A DNA stretch of 58,465 nucleotides, taken from Caldilineaceae bacterium (lineage in GTDB: Bacteria; Chloroflexota; Anaerolineae; Caldilineales; Caldilineaceae). Below the pieces are notes generated by a model. The model worked only from the letters and a program-made list of their open reading frames with translations, ran no database searches and had not been told where the DNA came from. The DNA lies in NCBI GenBank assembly GCA_022824685.1, contig JAJDZJ010000121.1, positions 1-58,465 of the forward strand. The letters are read 5' to 3'. How positions within the stretch are numbered: the stretch's first letter is position 1; each line of letters starts with the position of its first letter. A program made the translations under genes and the position numbers. Shown here one piece after another: positions 18,074 to 28,091 of the stretch.

Positions 18074-18278
18074 AGACTGTTTTCCGCGCCAGTCCTTCGA
18101 CCACCGGTCTCGAAATGCTTGGGTCGATCTGCCTGATGAAGTCAAATAGTGGGCCAAGAGAATCCCGTAAGGTGTCGAGTGCGGCTCTCCGCCGTCCATT
18201 GAGTAGGGAGAAGCTTGGGTCCTTCGTGTTCCGGAATGTCCATCGGGAGCGTCAAGAATCGGAGATGCGAATGACGAG

Positions 18279-21200
18279 TCACCGTCCGCAGGCGTCACAT
18301 CCGGCAACGTTAAAGTACACCAGCTGTACGGAATCCTCACCTGTGCCGCTCAGGATCCGGGGGGAGCCTTCCACGTTCACGTCGTAGAGGCCGGCGATGA
18401 GGCGCAGGGGGCCCGCGGGCAGGTCAGCGGGGATGGGCATGGCAGCGCTCTTCAGGAACGGCGACTGTTCCATTCGAAGCTCAGGGTCCCATTGCGCAAC
18501 CAGCGCGCCGGTGTCGTCGAGGAGGTGCAGGAAGACCTTTTCTCCTCCGGTCAAGTCGGTTGGATCACCGGTCCATTCCATATGCACAACCAGTTGGCCG
18601 CCTGGAGGCGGAACGGCAGGGCTGACTTGGGCGCGTCCGAGGGTCAATCCGTTGGCGAATTCGACGTCGAACAGCCGCCACGACTCCGGATATGGCCGCG
18701 AGTAAAGCTCGACGAACCACGGGCCAACCGTTTCCTGCCCCGCCAGCTGGTAGGAGCTGGCGATTGCCTGCCTGGCAAGGTTTGGCGCCTCCATTTCATC
18801 CTCCAGGCTGACCGGCAGGATGATTCGCAATACATTGTCGTCTCGCAACGCGGCTACGGCTTCGGTCGCGCTTTCCAGGTCGTCATCATGACGCGGCAGG
18901 ACGGAATCCTCGACATCGCCCGTGTAATAGTATAAGAAGAGAGTCGGGTCGGGGAAGCTCTGAAGGATGTGGACCTCATCCAGATTCAGCCCGGCGCTCC
19001 ACCGCTCCAGCACTGCCGCCAGCTCCCGCAGACCTCTCGAACTGCTGAACTGCGGGTCTTCGTGGTAGTTTCGCCACGAATAGAGATTCCCCGCTACCAG
19101 GACCAGGACGAGCGTGACTGCGGCAACGCTTCCTATGCGTACTCTGCTGAGGAAAGTCTGGCCGTCTGCGCCAGGGCCGCCGATCCAGATTCTCCATCGC
19201 CAGCCCAGCCAACTCTCGATCCAGCCGCCCAAGCGCGTAACCCCGACCGACATGAGCAGGAGGAAGGGGGGCAGTGTGATGGCATATAGGCTTCCTTGCA
19301 TGTACCATTGCCGGTTCAGAGGGCCCCAAAAGGCAAGTAGCGACACAAACAGAAAGAGCAGCAAAAAGAGTGTCGAGTGGAGTCCAACGCCTTGATGCAT
19401 TGCAAATTGCGCCGTCAGGTCGTTTCCCTCTTCATCCTCGATAGTCCTTCCAGCCGGTTCGCCCTTTCTTTGCGCGAAGCGCAGGGCGCCGACCACTGCG
19501 GCGAGGACTAAGGCGCCTCCGATCAGCCCGGCATTGAGGAGCCAGACGCGGTCGGGCACGAGTTCACCGATGGGATAGTGGGAGACACTCAACCACAACT
19601 GTGAAGCGATGGCGGACGACGGGGCGCCCCCCGTGAAATCAAATGTTTCTGGCCAGGCGCTCACCAGCCAAGGTATGGACAGGACAAATACTGAGATCTG
19701 CGCCCAGACCCAGCGGGTCAGCATTTTCCTGGCAGGCCGCGGGAAGGGGGACCCCTTGTTGCCCAGATATGCGCCCGCCAGCAGAAAGAGCGCGAAGCAG
19801 TTCTGCGCCAGGATGCCAAGCGCCGCGAACGCATGGGTGTAGACTGCCGCCGCTCCGCACAGCGCGTAGGCCAGGAAGACTGCTCTGCTCTCGGATCCGC
19901 TGAAGAGCCTTACTGCCAGCGCCGCGCCTGCAATCGAGAGAGCCAGGCTTAGGGAATGGAGGACGACGATCTGATTTGACCGGACTGCGTAGGCGCTGAA
20001 CGCGATCAACAGGGTCGCCGCCAAAACGGGAAACGCGGGCAGGCGAAGCTCTCTGGCGAGAAGGTAGACAAGCGGAATGGAAAGCGTACCGACAAGGGCT
20101 GAAATCGATCGCAATGCAAACTCGCCAGAACCTACGAGAAGGACCCAGTAGTGGTTTAACAGGTGGCTGGCGGCGAAGTTTAGCTGATCTGATGCTCTGA
20201 GCAGTTGAACTAGAGTAGAAGGCGGTAGCTGGCTGAACCAATAGTAGACGCCTTCATGGGCGAGCAGTTCCTGATCACCCAACTGGTAGAGCCGAAGCGC
20301 GAATCCAGAAACGATGGCCAAGAGCACAAAGGCGCGTTGGAATCGTAAGTCCACAACCAGGCCTTGGCTCATCGAGCGAAATGCTTCGGATTCGTTGGGT
20401 CGAGTCATCAGTTTCTCCCACGTCGCTGCTCTGGCGCGGTTCGCTTGGCGGAGCCGGCCCGCCAATGTCCGGACCCGTCTCCAAGCGTACATCAGTCCTG
20501 CCGCCAGCTGTGCGCGAAATGCGACGAGAAGCGTGAGCCAGGCAAACGCGCTGATCGCGAGGCCCCAACGCACGCTGGCAGGGCGGTAAGCCAGCTCAAG
20601 AATACCACTACCGGTGGGGACAGGGATACCAAGGAAAGCCTGGTGCGCGCGGACGATCGGGAGCGGCGCAGGACGCGACGGTCCGCCGGCAGCCGTCCAA
20701 TCCGCCTGCCATCCTGGCATATGGTTCTCGCTGACGAAGAGCAGGCCTGGCTGGGAACTCTCGATGGCTATTTTCAGATTCCCGGGCCCCAATCGTTCAA
20801 CTTCGAAGGACGCCTCGGTCACCGGGCCGATGGTCATGCGTCCGTCAATCCAGGCGCCTCCCAAGGCATTGGCATCTGCGTCGGCGATCAAGACTTCCTC
20901 AAGCAGGTCGAAATCAGGGTCGGCCAGAAGTTCCAGCGCGGTCTTGTCGTCGACTCGGCGGGCGCTCCGAGCCCACCACAGGCGGGGGGCCACAGTTCTC
21001 AGCCTATGCAAGCGGGTCGACTCGTCCTCCAGAGCGAACTCTTCCACCAGGTCGCTGGCAACGGTCAGTTCTTCTCGCCACGTTAGCACCGTACCGACGC
21101 CGGTGAGCTTCCACATTCTGTCCGGAGGAAAGTCGACAAAGAATCCATTGTAGTTGGACAGGCGTAGTACGCTGGCGGCCCACACGTCCTCCCAGCCCGC

Positions 21201-22841
21201 TACCATGCCGGTGTCTTCAGGCAGGCGCTCCTCGTTGTATACCCTGGGGGGGAGCGAATCCCTCGCCTCAGCCAGAATCTGCGCGGCGTGTGCGGTGGCG
21301 GCAATCTCCGGTCTGGTCAGCGCGGAGCGTGTTGCCGGCCCGTCTGCAAGGATCGTGGTGAAGTTGGTGGCGTAGAGGTCGAGGACAGAGGCGAAGAGCA
21401 GGATGATCAGGTGAACGCGCGCGATACGCAGACGACGGCAAAGGACCAGGAAAAACAGCCCAACAATGATGGATTTGGCTGCATGGAAAAAGAAACCGGC
21501 GTTTGAAACGTCAAGCAGGCCCGGAAGATGCCAGACCGCCCAGATCAGAGCGGCGCCACCCAGGACAAAGACGAAGAATCCCCAACCGAATCTCCGGCGC
21601 CAGCGGGCAGCTAAACCGGGCAGCAGGGCCAATCCATAACCGCTCAAGACTCCCAGTGGAAACGCGACCAGGTAGGCGACCCGCTCCTGGCCGCGAAAGA
21701 GGGACCAGCCCGGCGCAAACCGGTAGAGAAAAGGGTAGACGGGAAGTAGGTCACCCAGAGAGACAAGGAGGGCGAGGAGGCCGGCAAGAACAAAGAAGAT
21801 GGCGGCGGGGCGGGCACAGGGACTTTCAGTTTCGAGTCTGAAATGCTTCGTCAGAAGCGCGGCTACGGCAACCGACGCCAGTCCCAGCCCCAATATTCCC
21901 ACATACAGAGGCGAGTAGAGACTGAAGACGCGGGGTAGGACAATCTGCCAGATGTCCTGCGGGGGAAAGCCGCTGCTCAACTCGTGAAAGGGGCGGGCAG
22001 ACCGTACAGACAGGGCCGTGAACTCAAGCGCCGGCCACAGCTGCGCAAGCGTCAGGCAGATAAGCGTGATCGCATACGCGAGCATCATTCCGGGATAAAC
22101 CAACAGGCGCGGTAGAGCTGGCGGCCCTGCGTTTTGCGAGGGCTCGCCCCCTCCGGCTGCCTTTTGAGCAAGGCGCCAGTGAATGAAGGCCAGCATCAGC
22201 ATCCATCCGCCTACGGCATAGGTGAGGAAGAGGAAAGTCTGGGGATGGTTGGCGAAGAAAGCCACCGCGTGGACGGCGCTGGCGCAGAGCCAGCGGCGCC
22301 AGCGCACTTCCCCTGAAACTGCGGGCAACAGCAGCCACAAGATGAGCGGCAGCCAGACGGCCACCCGCACGATGCCAAGCTGCAAGGGCGGATAGCCGGT
22401 GAGGTAGCCGGAAAAACCGAACACCAGCCCGGCGGCGAATCCTGCCATGCGGTTTCCCGTCAGTCGGCGCACGAGCAGGGCAGTGAAGCCGCACGCCAGC
22501 ACCAGGTGAACGAGCGCCTCCACCTGCAGCCAGTAGAGTCTGCCTACCACGGTGGAACTGAATGATGTGAGCAGAAGGAGAATGTTGCTGACAGGATAGA
22601 AGACCGCCGATTCGGTATCGGCGAGGAAGGGATGGCCGGAGTTTACGTGAGGATTCCAGACAGGCAACTGTCCCGCCAGAAGGGCGCTCTGCTGAAAGAA
22701 GCTGTAGGGAAGGTAGTGGCGGGTAAAATCGCCTGGGGCAAATGAGGACAGCCCAAGCAAGTAGGGGGCAAAGAACAGCGCGGCCAATCCGCAGTACGCC
22801 CAGAGTATGGGGAATCTCGAGCTTCTCCTCTGCTGGTTCAT
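18279..22841 (-). CDS. YfhO-like membrane protein fused to a GT39-like glycosyltransferase
   Basis: 1520 residues, one uninterrupted frame. Residues 1 to about 790 resemble the YfhO family: many spans, FAPGDFTRHYLPYSFFQQSALLAGQ near the N-terminus and a periplasmic C-terminal part with ENHMPGWQADW and a closing span. After a linker (about 800-830) a second protein-like unit follows: GT39/PMT_2-like spans with the acidic loop of LLAHEGVYYWFSQLP, then an external beta-sandwich (QLVVHMEWTGD-VFLHLLDDTG-LIAGLYDV). Each half has the usual length of a separate protein. It starts two bases before the stop of the truncated mgtE reading frame. Confidence 0.75.
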   Translation of the reverse strand: MNQQRRSSRFPILWAYCGLAALFFAPYLLGLSSFAPGDFTRHYLPYSFFQQSALLAGQLPVWNPHVNSGHPFLADTESAVFYPVSNILLLLTSFSSTVVGRLYWLQVEALVHLVLACGFTALLVRRLTGNRMAGFAAGLVFGFSGYLTGYPPLQLGIVRVAVWLPLILWLLLPAVSGEVRWRRWLCASAVHAVAFFANHPQTFLFLTYAVGGWMLMLAFIHWRLAQKAAGGGEPSQNAGPPALPRLLVYPGMMLAYAITLICLTLAQLWPALEFTALSVRSARPFHELSSGFPPQDIWQIVLPRVFSLYSPLYVGILGLGLASVAVAALLTKHFRLETESPCARPAAIFFVLAGLLALLVSLGDLLPVYPFLYRFAPGWSLFRGQERVAYLVAFPLGVLSGYGLALLPGLAARWRRRFGWGFFVFVLGGAALIWAVWHLPGLLDVSNAGFFFHAAKSIIVGLFFLVLCRRLRIARVHLIILLFASVLDLYATNFTTILADGPATRSALTRPEIAATAHAAQILAEARDSLPPRVYNEERLPEDTGMVAGWEDVWAASVLRLSNYNGFFVDFPPDRMWKLTGVGTVLTWREELTVASDLVEEFALEDESTRLHRLRTVAPRLWWARSARRVDDKTALELLADPDFDLLEEVLIADADANALGGAWIDGRMTIGPVTEASFEVERLGPGNLKIAIESSQPGLLFVSENHMPGWQADWTAAGGPSRPAPLPIVRAHQAFLGIPVPTGSGILELAYRPASVRWGLAISAFAWLTLLVAFRAQLAAGLMYAWRRVRTLAGRLRQANRARAATWEKLMTRPNESEAFRSMSQGLVVDLRFQRAFVLLAIVSGFALRLYQLGDQELLAHEGVYYWFSQLPPSTLVQLLRASDQLNFAASHLLNHYWVLLVGSGEFALRSISALVGTLSIPLVYLLARELRLPAFPVLAATLLIAFSAYAVRSNQIVVLHSLSLALSIAGAALAVRLFSGSESRAVFLAYALCGAAAVYTHAFAALGILAQNCFALFLLAGAYLGNKGSPFPRPARKMLTRWVWAQISVFVLSIPWLVSAWPETFDFTGGAPSSAIASQLWLSVSHYPIGELVPDRVWLLNAGLIGGALVLAAVVGALRFAQRKGEPAGRTIEDEEGNDLTAQFAMHQGVGLHSTLFLLLFLFVSLLAFWGPLNRQWYMQGSLYAITLPPFLLLMSVGVTRLGGWIESWLGWRWRIWIGGPGADGQTFLSRVRIGSVAAVTLVLVLVAGNLYSWRNYHEDPQFSSSRGLRELAAVLERWSAGLNLDEVHILQSFPDPTLFLYYYTGDVEDSVLPRHDDDLESATEAVAALRDDNVLRIILPVSLEDEMEAPNLARQAIASSYQLAGQETVGPWFVELYSRPYPESWRLFDVEFANGLTLGRAQVSPAVPPPGGQLVVHMEWTGDPTDLTGGEKVFLHLLDDTGALVAQWDPELRMEQSPFLKSAAMPIPADLPAGPLRLIAGLYDVNVEGSPRILSGTGEDSVQLVYFNVAGCDACGR

Positions 22842-22843
22842 CC

Positions 22844-23458
22844 TCAGACGTTCGTCCCCTGTGAGGTGGGTACGGGAGGTTTCAGCCGACTCAGAGTTTT
22901 GCGCCCGCCTGGTTGGGACCCGGATCTGTCTTGAACATGGCAGCGCAACCAGACTGGTGAGGCCTTCTCATTCCACCCAACCGCCCGTGCTGCCTCAATT
23001 CGATATTGCTCCACATGCCGTTGCAGCATATGCCGGGGAGAATTCATGATCCCCCCTGCGCTATCTTCCGAGTATGCCAGCAGAGGCGCGACGCCTGCCG
23101 CGGCCTCCATTTCAGTCAGGATCTCCTCAGTCGTCCGTTCGTCCAGCTCGCCGATCAGATCGGCAGCCATGTCCGGTTCAATCTCGTCGAGGACGTCAGC
23201 CAGTTCAGAAACCGTCAATCCACTGACGACCTCCACCATCTCCTCTTCGTCCAACTCCTCCAGCACATCGGCCACTTCCTCCCAGGGAAGTTCCTGCATC
23301 ACAAGGTTCTGCGCTTCGGCGGGGATTCGATAGAGAATTTCTGAGCTGTCGGCCGGATGCAAGCGGCGGAGGATGTCAACGACCGCGCCGGTGTCGCCTA
23401 CGTCCAACAGCGCCTCGACTCTTTCCAGCAGTTTCTCGACGGCTACGGGTGATGCCAT
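22844..23458 (-). pseudogene. Truncated MgtE magnesium transporter (N domain only)
   Basis: About 204 residues from the ATG at 23458. Residues 1 to about 135 match the MgtE N-terminal helical domain (HPADSSEIL, LPWEEVADVLEELDEEE, DVLDEIEPDMAADLIGEL) and continue to EDSAGGIMNS, the junction where the CBS domain normally begins. After that the sequence loses family character, and the CBS pair and five-span Mg2+ channel are absent. The frame closes directly before the next gene. This looks like a deletion remnant. A free-standing regulatory MgtE_N protein is possible but the start of a CBS domain argues against it. Confidence 0.65.
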
Positions 23459-23683
23459 GAGTAGCTCCAAAAGGGCGCCGTTTCGCCATTCCGCGAAAGG
23501 GCCGGAAGACGTGAACCTGTCTTCTGGCTTCGGAGGCGCTCCGCAAGGGGGCTTCAAAGAGAAACGCCGACCGTGAATCGGCCGGCGAAGGGCAGCCCTT
23601 TGATGAGATCTATGCCAACGAAATGTTCAGTGGAGATTCGGAAAGACTCTCCCGCCTTTGCGCTTCCCCCAAATGCTCCCGTC

Positions 23684-24652
23684 CTATGGCGCGAAGATGC
23701 CATCCTCAACGGTTTCCGGTTGGGGATAAGGGCTGGCCTCGGCAAATTCGATTGCGTCTTCGATCTCGATGGCGGCTCGCTGGCGGATTTCGTCAAGTTC
23801 GTCCAAATCCGCCGCCTTCTCGGCAAGCAGCTTTGACTCGTAACGGGCCACAGGGTCTTTCTTCTCCCATTCAGCCAGCAGCTCGCGCGGCACGTACTCT
23901 GCCCCGTCATGGATAGCGTGCCCCATCATGCGCATGGTTTTGGCCTCGATCAGCGAAGGGCCGCCGCCGTGCCTGGCCCGTTCAACCGCATCGCATGTTG
24001 CGTGATAGACGGCCTCAACGTCGTTCCCGTCAACAATGACGCTCGGCATGTTGTAACCAGCCGCGCGGTCAGCGATATTCTCGATGGGGATCGAATCCGA
24101 AACATGGGTGGAGTAGGCGTACTGATTGTTCTCCACGATCAAAACATACGGGGCATTGTAGAGTCCAGCCATGTTGAGCGTTTCGTGCCACAGCCCTGCG
24201 CTACTGCCGCCGTCGCCGACGTAGGTCATCGCGACGCGGGCTTCATTGCGCAGTTTCAGGGTCATGGCAACGCCCAAAGTGATCGGCATTGACATGGGGA
24301 TGTGGCTGATATAGCCAACGATTCCCAGACTCAAGTCTCCCATCCCGTGTATGTTGGCGTCGCGCCCGCCGGAGACACCGGTCGCTTTCCCAAGGAGATT
24401 GCCGAAGACGCGGCGCGGGGTGAGCCCGCGCAGAAAGTAGGCGCCAATGTCGCGGTGCATCGGCGCGATTATGTCCTCCGGCGCCAGGGCGTAGGCTGAT
24501 CCAACGCTGACGGCCTCGTGACCTCGTTCGCTGAACGTCCCGCCCAAACCCCGGCCCTGTTTCCACAGATTGACCATGCCTTCGTCAAAGGTCCGGGTCA
24601 AAACCATCCAGTAGAATAGTTCCAGCTTCTGCTCACTGGTCAGCGCCGCCAT
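23684..24652 (-). CDS. Thiamine-diphosphate dehydrogenase E1 component, alpha subunit
   Basis: 322 residues from the ATG at 24652 (MAALTSEQKLELFYWMVLTRTFDE), preceded by AAAAGGGG; earlier in-frame starts lie in non-conserved sequence. It has the E1-alpha ThDP motif GDGGSSAGLWHETLNMAGLYNAPYV, and the phosphorylation-loop region THVSDSIPIENIADRAAGYNMP. It would decarboxylate a 2-oxo acid (pyruvate, acetoin or branched-chain) with an E1-beta partner, but no beta subunit, E2 or E3 is adjacent. The substrate is therefore open. Confidence 0.88.
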   Translation of the reverse strand: MAALTSEQKLELFYWMVLTRTFDEGMVNLWKQGRGLGGTFSERGHEAVSVGSAYALAPEDIIAPMHRDIGAYFLRGLTPRRVFGNLLGKATGVSGGRDANIHGMGDLSLGIVGYISHIPMSMPITLGVAMTLKLRNEARVAMTYVGDGGSSAGLWHETLNMAGLYNAPYVLIVENNQYAYSTHVSDSIPIENIADRAAGYNMPSVIVDGNDVEAVYHATCDAVERARHGGGPSLIEAKTMRMMGHAIHDGAEYVPRELLAEWEKKDPVARYESKLLAEKAADLDELDEIRQRAAIEIEDAIEFAEASPYPQPETVEDGIFAP

Positions 24653-25003
24653 GACCAAACCCCTTTTGCGCTGAACTCTGCATCCGATCGTTCGCGTTAG
24701 TCCGTCAATTCCGCCTGCAATCATACCACAGACTGGTGTCAGTTGCAGCGATTGCACGCGAGAATGCGCCTTCCAAGTTAGGGCCTCAGTGCTGTCTGGA
24801 CGGGGATTTGGGGGGATTCTTGGGATTAGGGGGATGGGTTGGTGTCTGGAAGGAGTGATTGGGGAATGGGCTCTGATATGTGGTCTATGGTTCGTGGCGG
24901 GCCGCGACGACGCGCAGAATGGCAATTTCGCGCGCGTCTGCGGGGCGTCGGCAATCGAGTCCAATGCCGGCCCGGCAACCTTGTCGGACTCGGCAACTGG
25001 GAC
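24653..25003. other. Intergenic region with a G-rich tract
   Basis: 351 bases with no convincing gene. A weak minus-strand -10 (TATGAT, about 24720-24725) lies upstream of the E1-alpha start. Positions 24802-24838 hold five G runs of three to six separated by two to six bases on the plus strand, matching a G-quadruplex pattern. Confidence 0.5.
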
Positions 25004-25735
25004 TCATTCTTCGGGGGAAGTCGGCGTCACACCCAACAGGGCCGCAGCGAGGGCAAGGATCTGTTCGACCACCTCTTCGACAGTGACTCCATAGGTCTGG
25101 ATCTGGCGGGCGTCTTCGGCTGGCCGCAGCGGCGCGAGGGCGCGGTGACTGTCCGTCCGGTCCCGTAGCCGCATGTCCTCCAGGACTCTGTCGTAGTCGG
25201 CTTCCCTTCCCCGTTCAACGAGCTCGCGAAAGCGGCGGCGCGCCCTCTCCTCTAGCGGCGCCTGCAGGTAGATCTTGAGCGGAGCCTCCGGAAGCAGGAC
25301 GGTTCCAACGTCGCGGCCAACCATTACGATGCCTGCCTTGCCCGCGGCCCCTGAGCCGTACGCCAAGCCGATACCGCGCTGCTTGCGCGTCAACTCCCGC
25401 CGGACCCGTGCATTGGCGGCCACCACGGAGACGATGCTGTCGACTCGGGGGCTGCGAATGGCCCAAGTGACGTCCACATGCCCGACCAGGATGGTTGCCT
25501 GGCGGCCATCGGAGAGATCGCTGGCAGGGGCGTCGACTTCGATGCGCAACTGTTCGGCAAGTTGGCCAACCGCTTCGCCGTCCGCGCGATCGATGCCATG
25601 TTCCAAGACGGCCCAAGCGACCGCACGATACATGACCCCTGTATCGAAGAAGACAAAGCCCAGCCGCTGGCCGACGGTGAAGCCAACGGTGCTCTTGCCC
25701 GATGCGGCAGGTCCGTCAATCGCGATAGCGTTCAC
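25004..25735 (-). CDS. cmk: Cytidylate kinase
   Basis: 243 residues from a GTG at 25735 (opening VNAIAIDGPAASGKSTVG). The ATG 96 bases earlier adds only non-conserved sequence. The P-loop GPAASGKST is followed by the CMP-kinase features FDTGVMYRAVAW, an RQATILVGHVDVTWAIRSP region and VGRDVGTVLLPEAPLKIYLQA. It phosphorylates CMP and dCMP. The length of about 225-245 is normal. Its neighbour on the same strand is a 23S/16S pseudouridine synthase, a pairing common in bacteria. Confidence 0.9.
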   Translation of the reverse strand: MNAIAIDGPAASGKSTVGFTVGQRLGFVFFDTGVMYRAVAWAVLEHGIDRADGEAVGQLAEQLRIEVDAPASDLSDGRQATILVGHVDVTWAIRSPRVDSIVSVVAANARVRRELTRKQRGIGLAYGSGAAGKAGIVMVGRDVGTVLLPEAPLKIYLQAPLEERARRRFRELVERGREADYDRVLEDMRLRDRTDSHRALAPLRPAEDARQIQTYGVTVEEVVEQILALAAALLGVTPTSPEE

Positions 25736-25889
25736 GGTCCGGTCACGGTAGGGAGGAGGGCCATCCCGGTAGAGCGACCCTGGATTGTGGTTGAACGAAC
25801 AAAGAGAGGAAGTCGGTGTCCACGGAACCAACGCCGCGAGAGGTTGTCACTGAAGGCTCGGTGCATGTTGGGGACCTGTCATGCGAGGT

Positions 25890-26795
25890 TCAATGTCTTC
25901 GCCTCTGCCCGCGAGGAGAGGTGCGGCGCCTTGCGCGCGGGCGGTCAACCTGCTTGGTCTTGCGCGTCCCTTGTGGGCGTCTGCGTTTGCCCCGGTCAAC
26001 CATGTCCTTGAGGGCGAAGACCTCACCGGAGGTCAGAGGCCTGGCCATACCGGGTTCCAGCCCCTCCAGGGTAAGCGGGCCGATCGACCACCGAATCAGC
26101 CTTTTCAACTCGATGCCCACAGCCGCGGCCATGTGCCGAATCTGGCGCTTTTTTCCCTCACGCAGAACAATTCGCAACCAGACACCTTTGTCCGGGGGCG
26201 TCGATTTCCAGCCGTCGGAAGGCGTGGCCGCGAATGAACGGCTTCCTTTGTCGAGCGTTAGCCGAGCCGGAATCCCGTCCGCGACTTCGACGCGGGCGGG
26301 GGCTGTCCGACCGCTTTCCAGATCAATTCCTTCGCGCAGACGGACAAGAGCGTCGGCGGAAGGGCGTTTCGCTACCAGTACGAAGTAGGTTTTGGGATGC
26401 TCAAAACGAGGGTGGGTCAGCCTGTTGGTCAACGGGCCGTCGTCGGTCAAGAGCACAAGGCCTTCGCTGTTGAGGTCGAGCCGGCCAACCGGATAGACGC
26501 GGCCAACGCCGCCAGGGAGCAGGTGCGCGACCGTCCTGCGGCCGCGCCTGTCCCCGCCAATGTCGCTGAGGACACCGCGCGGCTTGTAGACCCGGTAATA
26601 GACGTTACTCTGGGAAACGGGGACAGGGCTGCCGTCGACAGCGATCGAGACCTTGCCCGGATCCACTTTGGTTCCCAACTCAGTGATTACCCTGCCGTCA
26701 ACCCGAACGCGGCCGGCTGTAATCAGGGATTCGCAGGCTCTCCGGCTGGCAACGCCGGCGGCAGCCAATACCTTCTGCAGACGCTCTTCAGTCAT
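25890..26795 (-). CDS. Pseudouridine synthase, RsuA/RluB family
   Basis: 301 residues from the ATG at 26795 (MTEERLQKVLAAAGVASRRACE). N-terminal S4 RNA-binding domain, then the catalytic domain with the uridine-attacking Asp in GRLDLNSEGLVLLTDDG and the KTYFV motif. The family modifies rRNA. The C-terminus ends in a basic tail (GKRRRPQGTRKTKQVDRPRARRRTS). The DNA of that tail at 25964-25979 shares 16 bases with the hairpin repeat found at 52.8 and 53.0 kb. Confidence 0.88.
   Translation of the reverse strand: MTEERLQKVLAAAGVASRRACESLITAGRVRVDGRVITELGTKVDPGKVSIAVDGSPVPVSQSNVYYRVYKPRGVLSDIGGDRRGRRTVAHLLPGGVGRVYPVGRLDLNSEGLVLLTDDGPLTNRLTHPRFEHPKTYFVLVAKRPSADALVRLREGIDLESGRTAPARVEVADGIPARLTLDKGSRSFAATPSDGWKSTPPDKGVWLRIVLREGKKRQIRHMAAAVGIELKRLIRWSIGPLTLEGLEPGMARPLTSGEVFALKDMVDRGKRRRPQGTRKTKQVDRPRARRRTSPRGQRRRH
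25964..25979 (-). repeat. Partial copy of the hairpin repeat inside a coding tail
   Basis: GCGTCCCTTGTGGGCG is identical to the centre of the repeats at 52790-52805 and differs slightly from those at 1117 and 53012. It lies in codons for the disordered basic tail of the pseudouridine synthase. A 16-base match by chance in this window is unlikely. Confidence 0.45.
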
Positions 26796-26861
26796 GTGAC
26801 CCCACTTGCGCAAGAGGCGGCAGCCCTTAGGGGGAACAGCCGCTCCGAAATCTACCTTCTG

Positions 26862-28091
26862 TCACTGGACAAATAGCCTTTGCGTCGCAATCACGGCCTC
26901 GCCCAAGCGCCACTCCAGAATGCCTGCAGGCATTCCGGAAGTCCAAATGCCTGAAGGAGGAGGTTCGAGGCGTCGAAAGACCCGCAATTCCTGGCGTTCC
27001 CATCCTGCAAGCAGGGCATCGAAGAAGGGCCCGGCTTCGAGCGCGGCTGGATCGACATTGATGCCATCGGCATACAGAAACCAGCGATTGCCGTCCTCAT
27101 CGAAGAGCCTGTCCAAAGCTGTGGGACGGTCGGGCAAACGCAAAGGGACCCAACTGTAGTTGCCCTGTACCGCCTGCAAAACTGCACGCATATCGTGGTA
27201 TCGGTCCACGCTGCCGAGGATGACCGCAAAGAGTTGATGCCCGTTCTTCTCCAGGCCGATGATCAGAGATTGTCCGCTCTCAAGCGTCGTCCCGGTCTTG
27301 ACTCCATTCACGCCAGGGTAGGAGCCGAGAAGACGATTTGTCGTTTGAAGCTGATGGCCGCCCACTGTCATCTCGGCCGTCCCCACAATCTCGCGAAAGA
27401 GAGGGTACTCCCACAGCAAAGTGACCAATTTCAGAAGATCCTGGGCGCTGCTTCTCTGGCCTTCGGCGTCGAACCCATTGGGATTGCGGAACTGGGTCCC
27501 ATGCATGCCCAATTCGCCGGCCCGCCGGTTCATGTTGTGGACGAAAGCGTCAACATGTCCGGAATGATGGCGGGCCAAGGCCATGGCCGCGTCATTTCCG
27601 CTCGGAATCAGCAGACCGCGTAACAGTTCTTCGACACGCAATTCCTCTCCCGCGCCCAGTCCCATGACGGCCCCGCCAACCAGATCCTCGCGCTGAACAG
27701 TAACCGCCTCCGAGAGTCTGTCCTGTTCCATGACAAGCAGCGCCGTCATCAGCTTCGCCAGGCTTGCAGGCGAGACCGGAAGGCGCCCCGCCTTTTCCAT
27801 AAGCTCGCGGCCGCTGTCGACATCATACACAACGACCGATGCGGCACTGACATCAGGAGGGGGAACCCTGGCCTCCTGGATCTGGCGTAACTGGCCTACG
27901 GTGAATCGCTGGTTTGCGTTAACGTCTCGATCGAGGATCGTTGGGGGGCCAAAACCGCAGAGGAAGAGCGAGAAAAGGATCAACAGAGCCACAGCGCGAT
28001 GCGCTCGGTAGGCCGTGGCGTATTCTGTAGCGGGCAGAAAACGGGCGGCGCTGCCCAGACTGTTTCGATTCCCGGCTGTGCCGACTGTCAT
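26862..28091 (-). CDS. D-alanyl-D-alanine carboxypeptidase (DacA-like, peptidase S11)
   Basis: 409 residues. One hydrophobic export segment (about 33-47, ALLILFSLFLCGFG) follows a long N-terminal stretch, so the real start could be internal. All three penicillin-binding motifs are present: S110-L-A-K113 in SPASLAKLMTALL, SGN in LLIPSGNDAAMALARHH, and KTG in VNGVKTGTTLESGQS. A C-terminal beta-rich domain follows, lacking an obvious amphipathic anchor. It trims the terminal D-Ala from cell-wall peptides, which implies this strain makes peptidoglycan. Confidence 0.88.
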   Translation of the reverse strand: MTVGTAGNRNSLGSAARFLPATEYATAYRAHRAVALLILFSLFLCGFGPPTILDRDVNANQRFTVGQLRQIQEARVPPPDVSAASVVVYDVDSGRELMEKAGRLPVSPASLAKLMTALLVMEQDRLSEAVTVQREDLVGGAVMGLGAGEELRVEELLRGLLIPSGNDAAMALARHHSGHVDAFVHNMNRRAGELGMHGTQFRNPNGFDAEGQRSSAQDLLKLVTLLWEYPLFREIVGTAEMTVGGHQLQTTNRLLGSYPGVNGVKTGTTLESGQSLIIGLEKNGHQLFAVILGSVDRYHDMRAVLQAVQGNYSWVPLRLPDRPTALDRLFDEDGNRWFLYADGINVDPAALEAGPFFDALLAGWERQELRVFRRLEPPPSGIWTSGMPAGILEWRLGEAVIATQRLFVQ

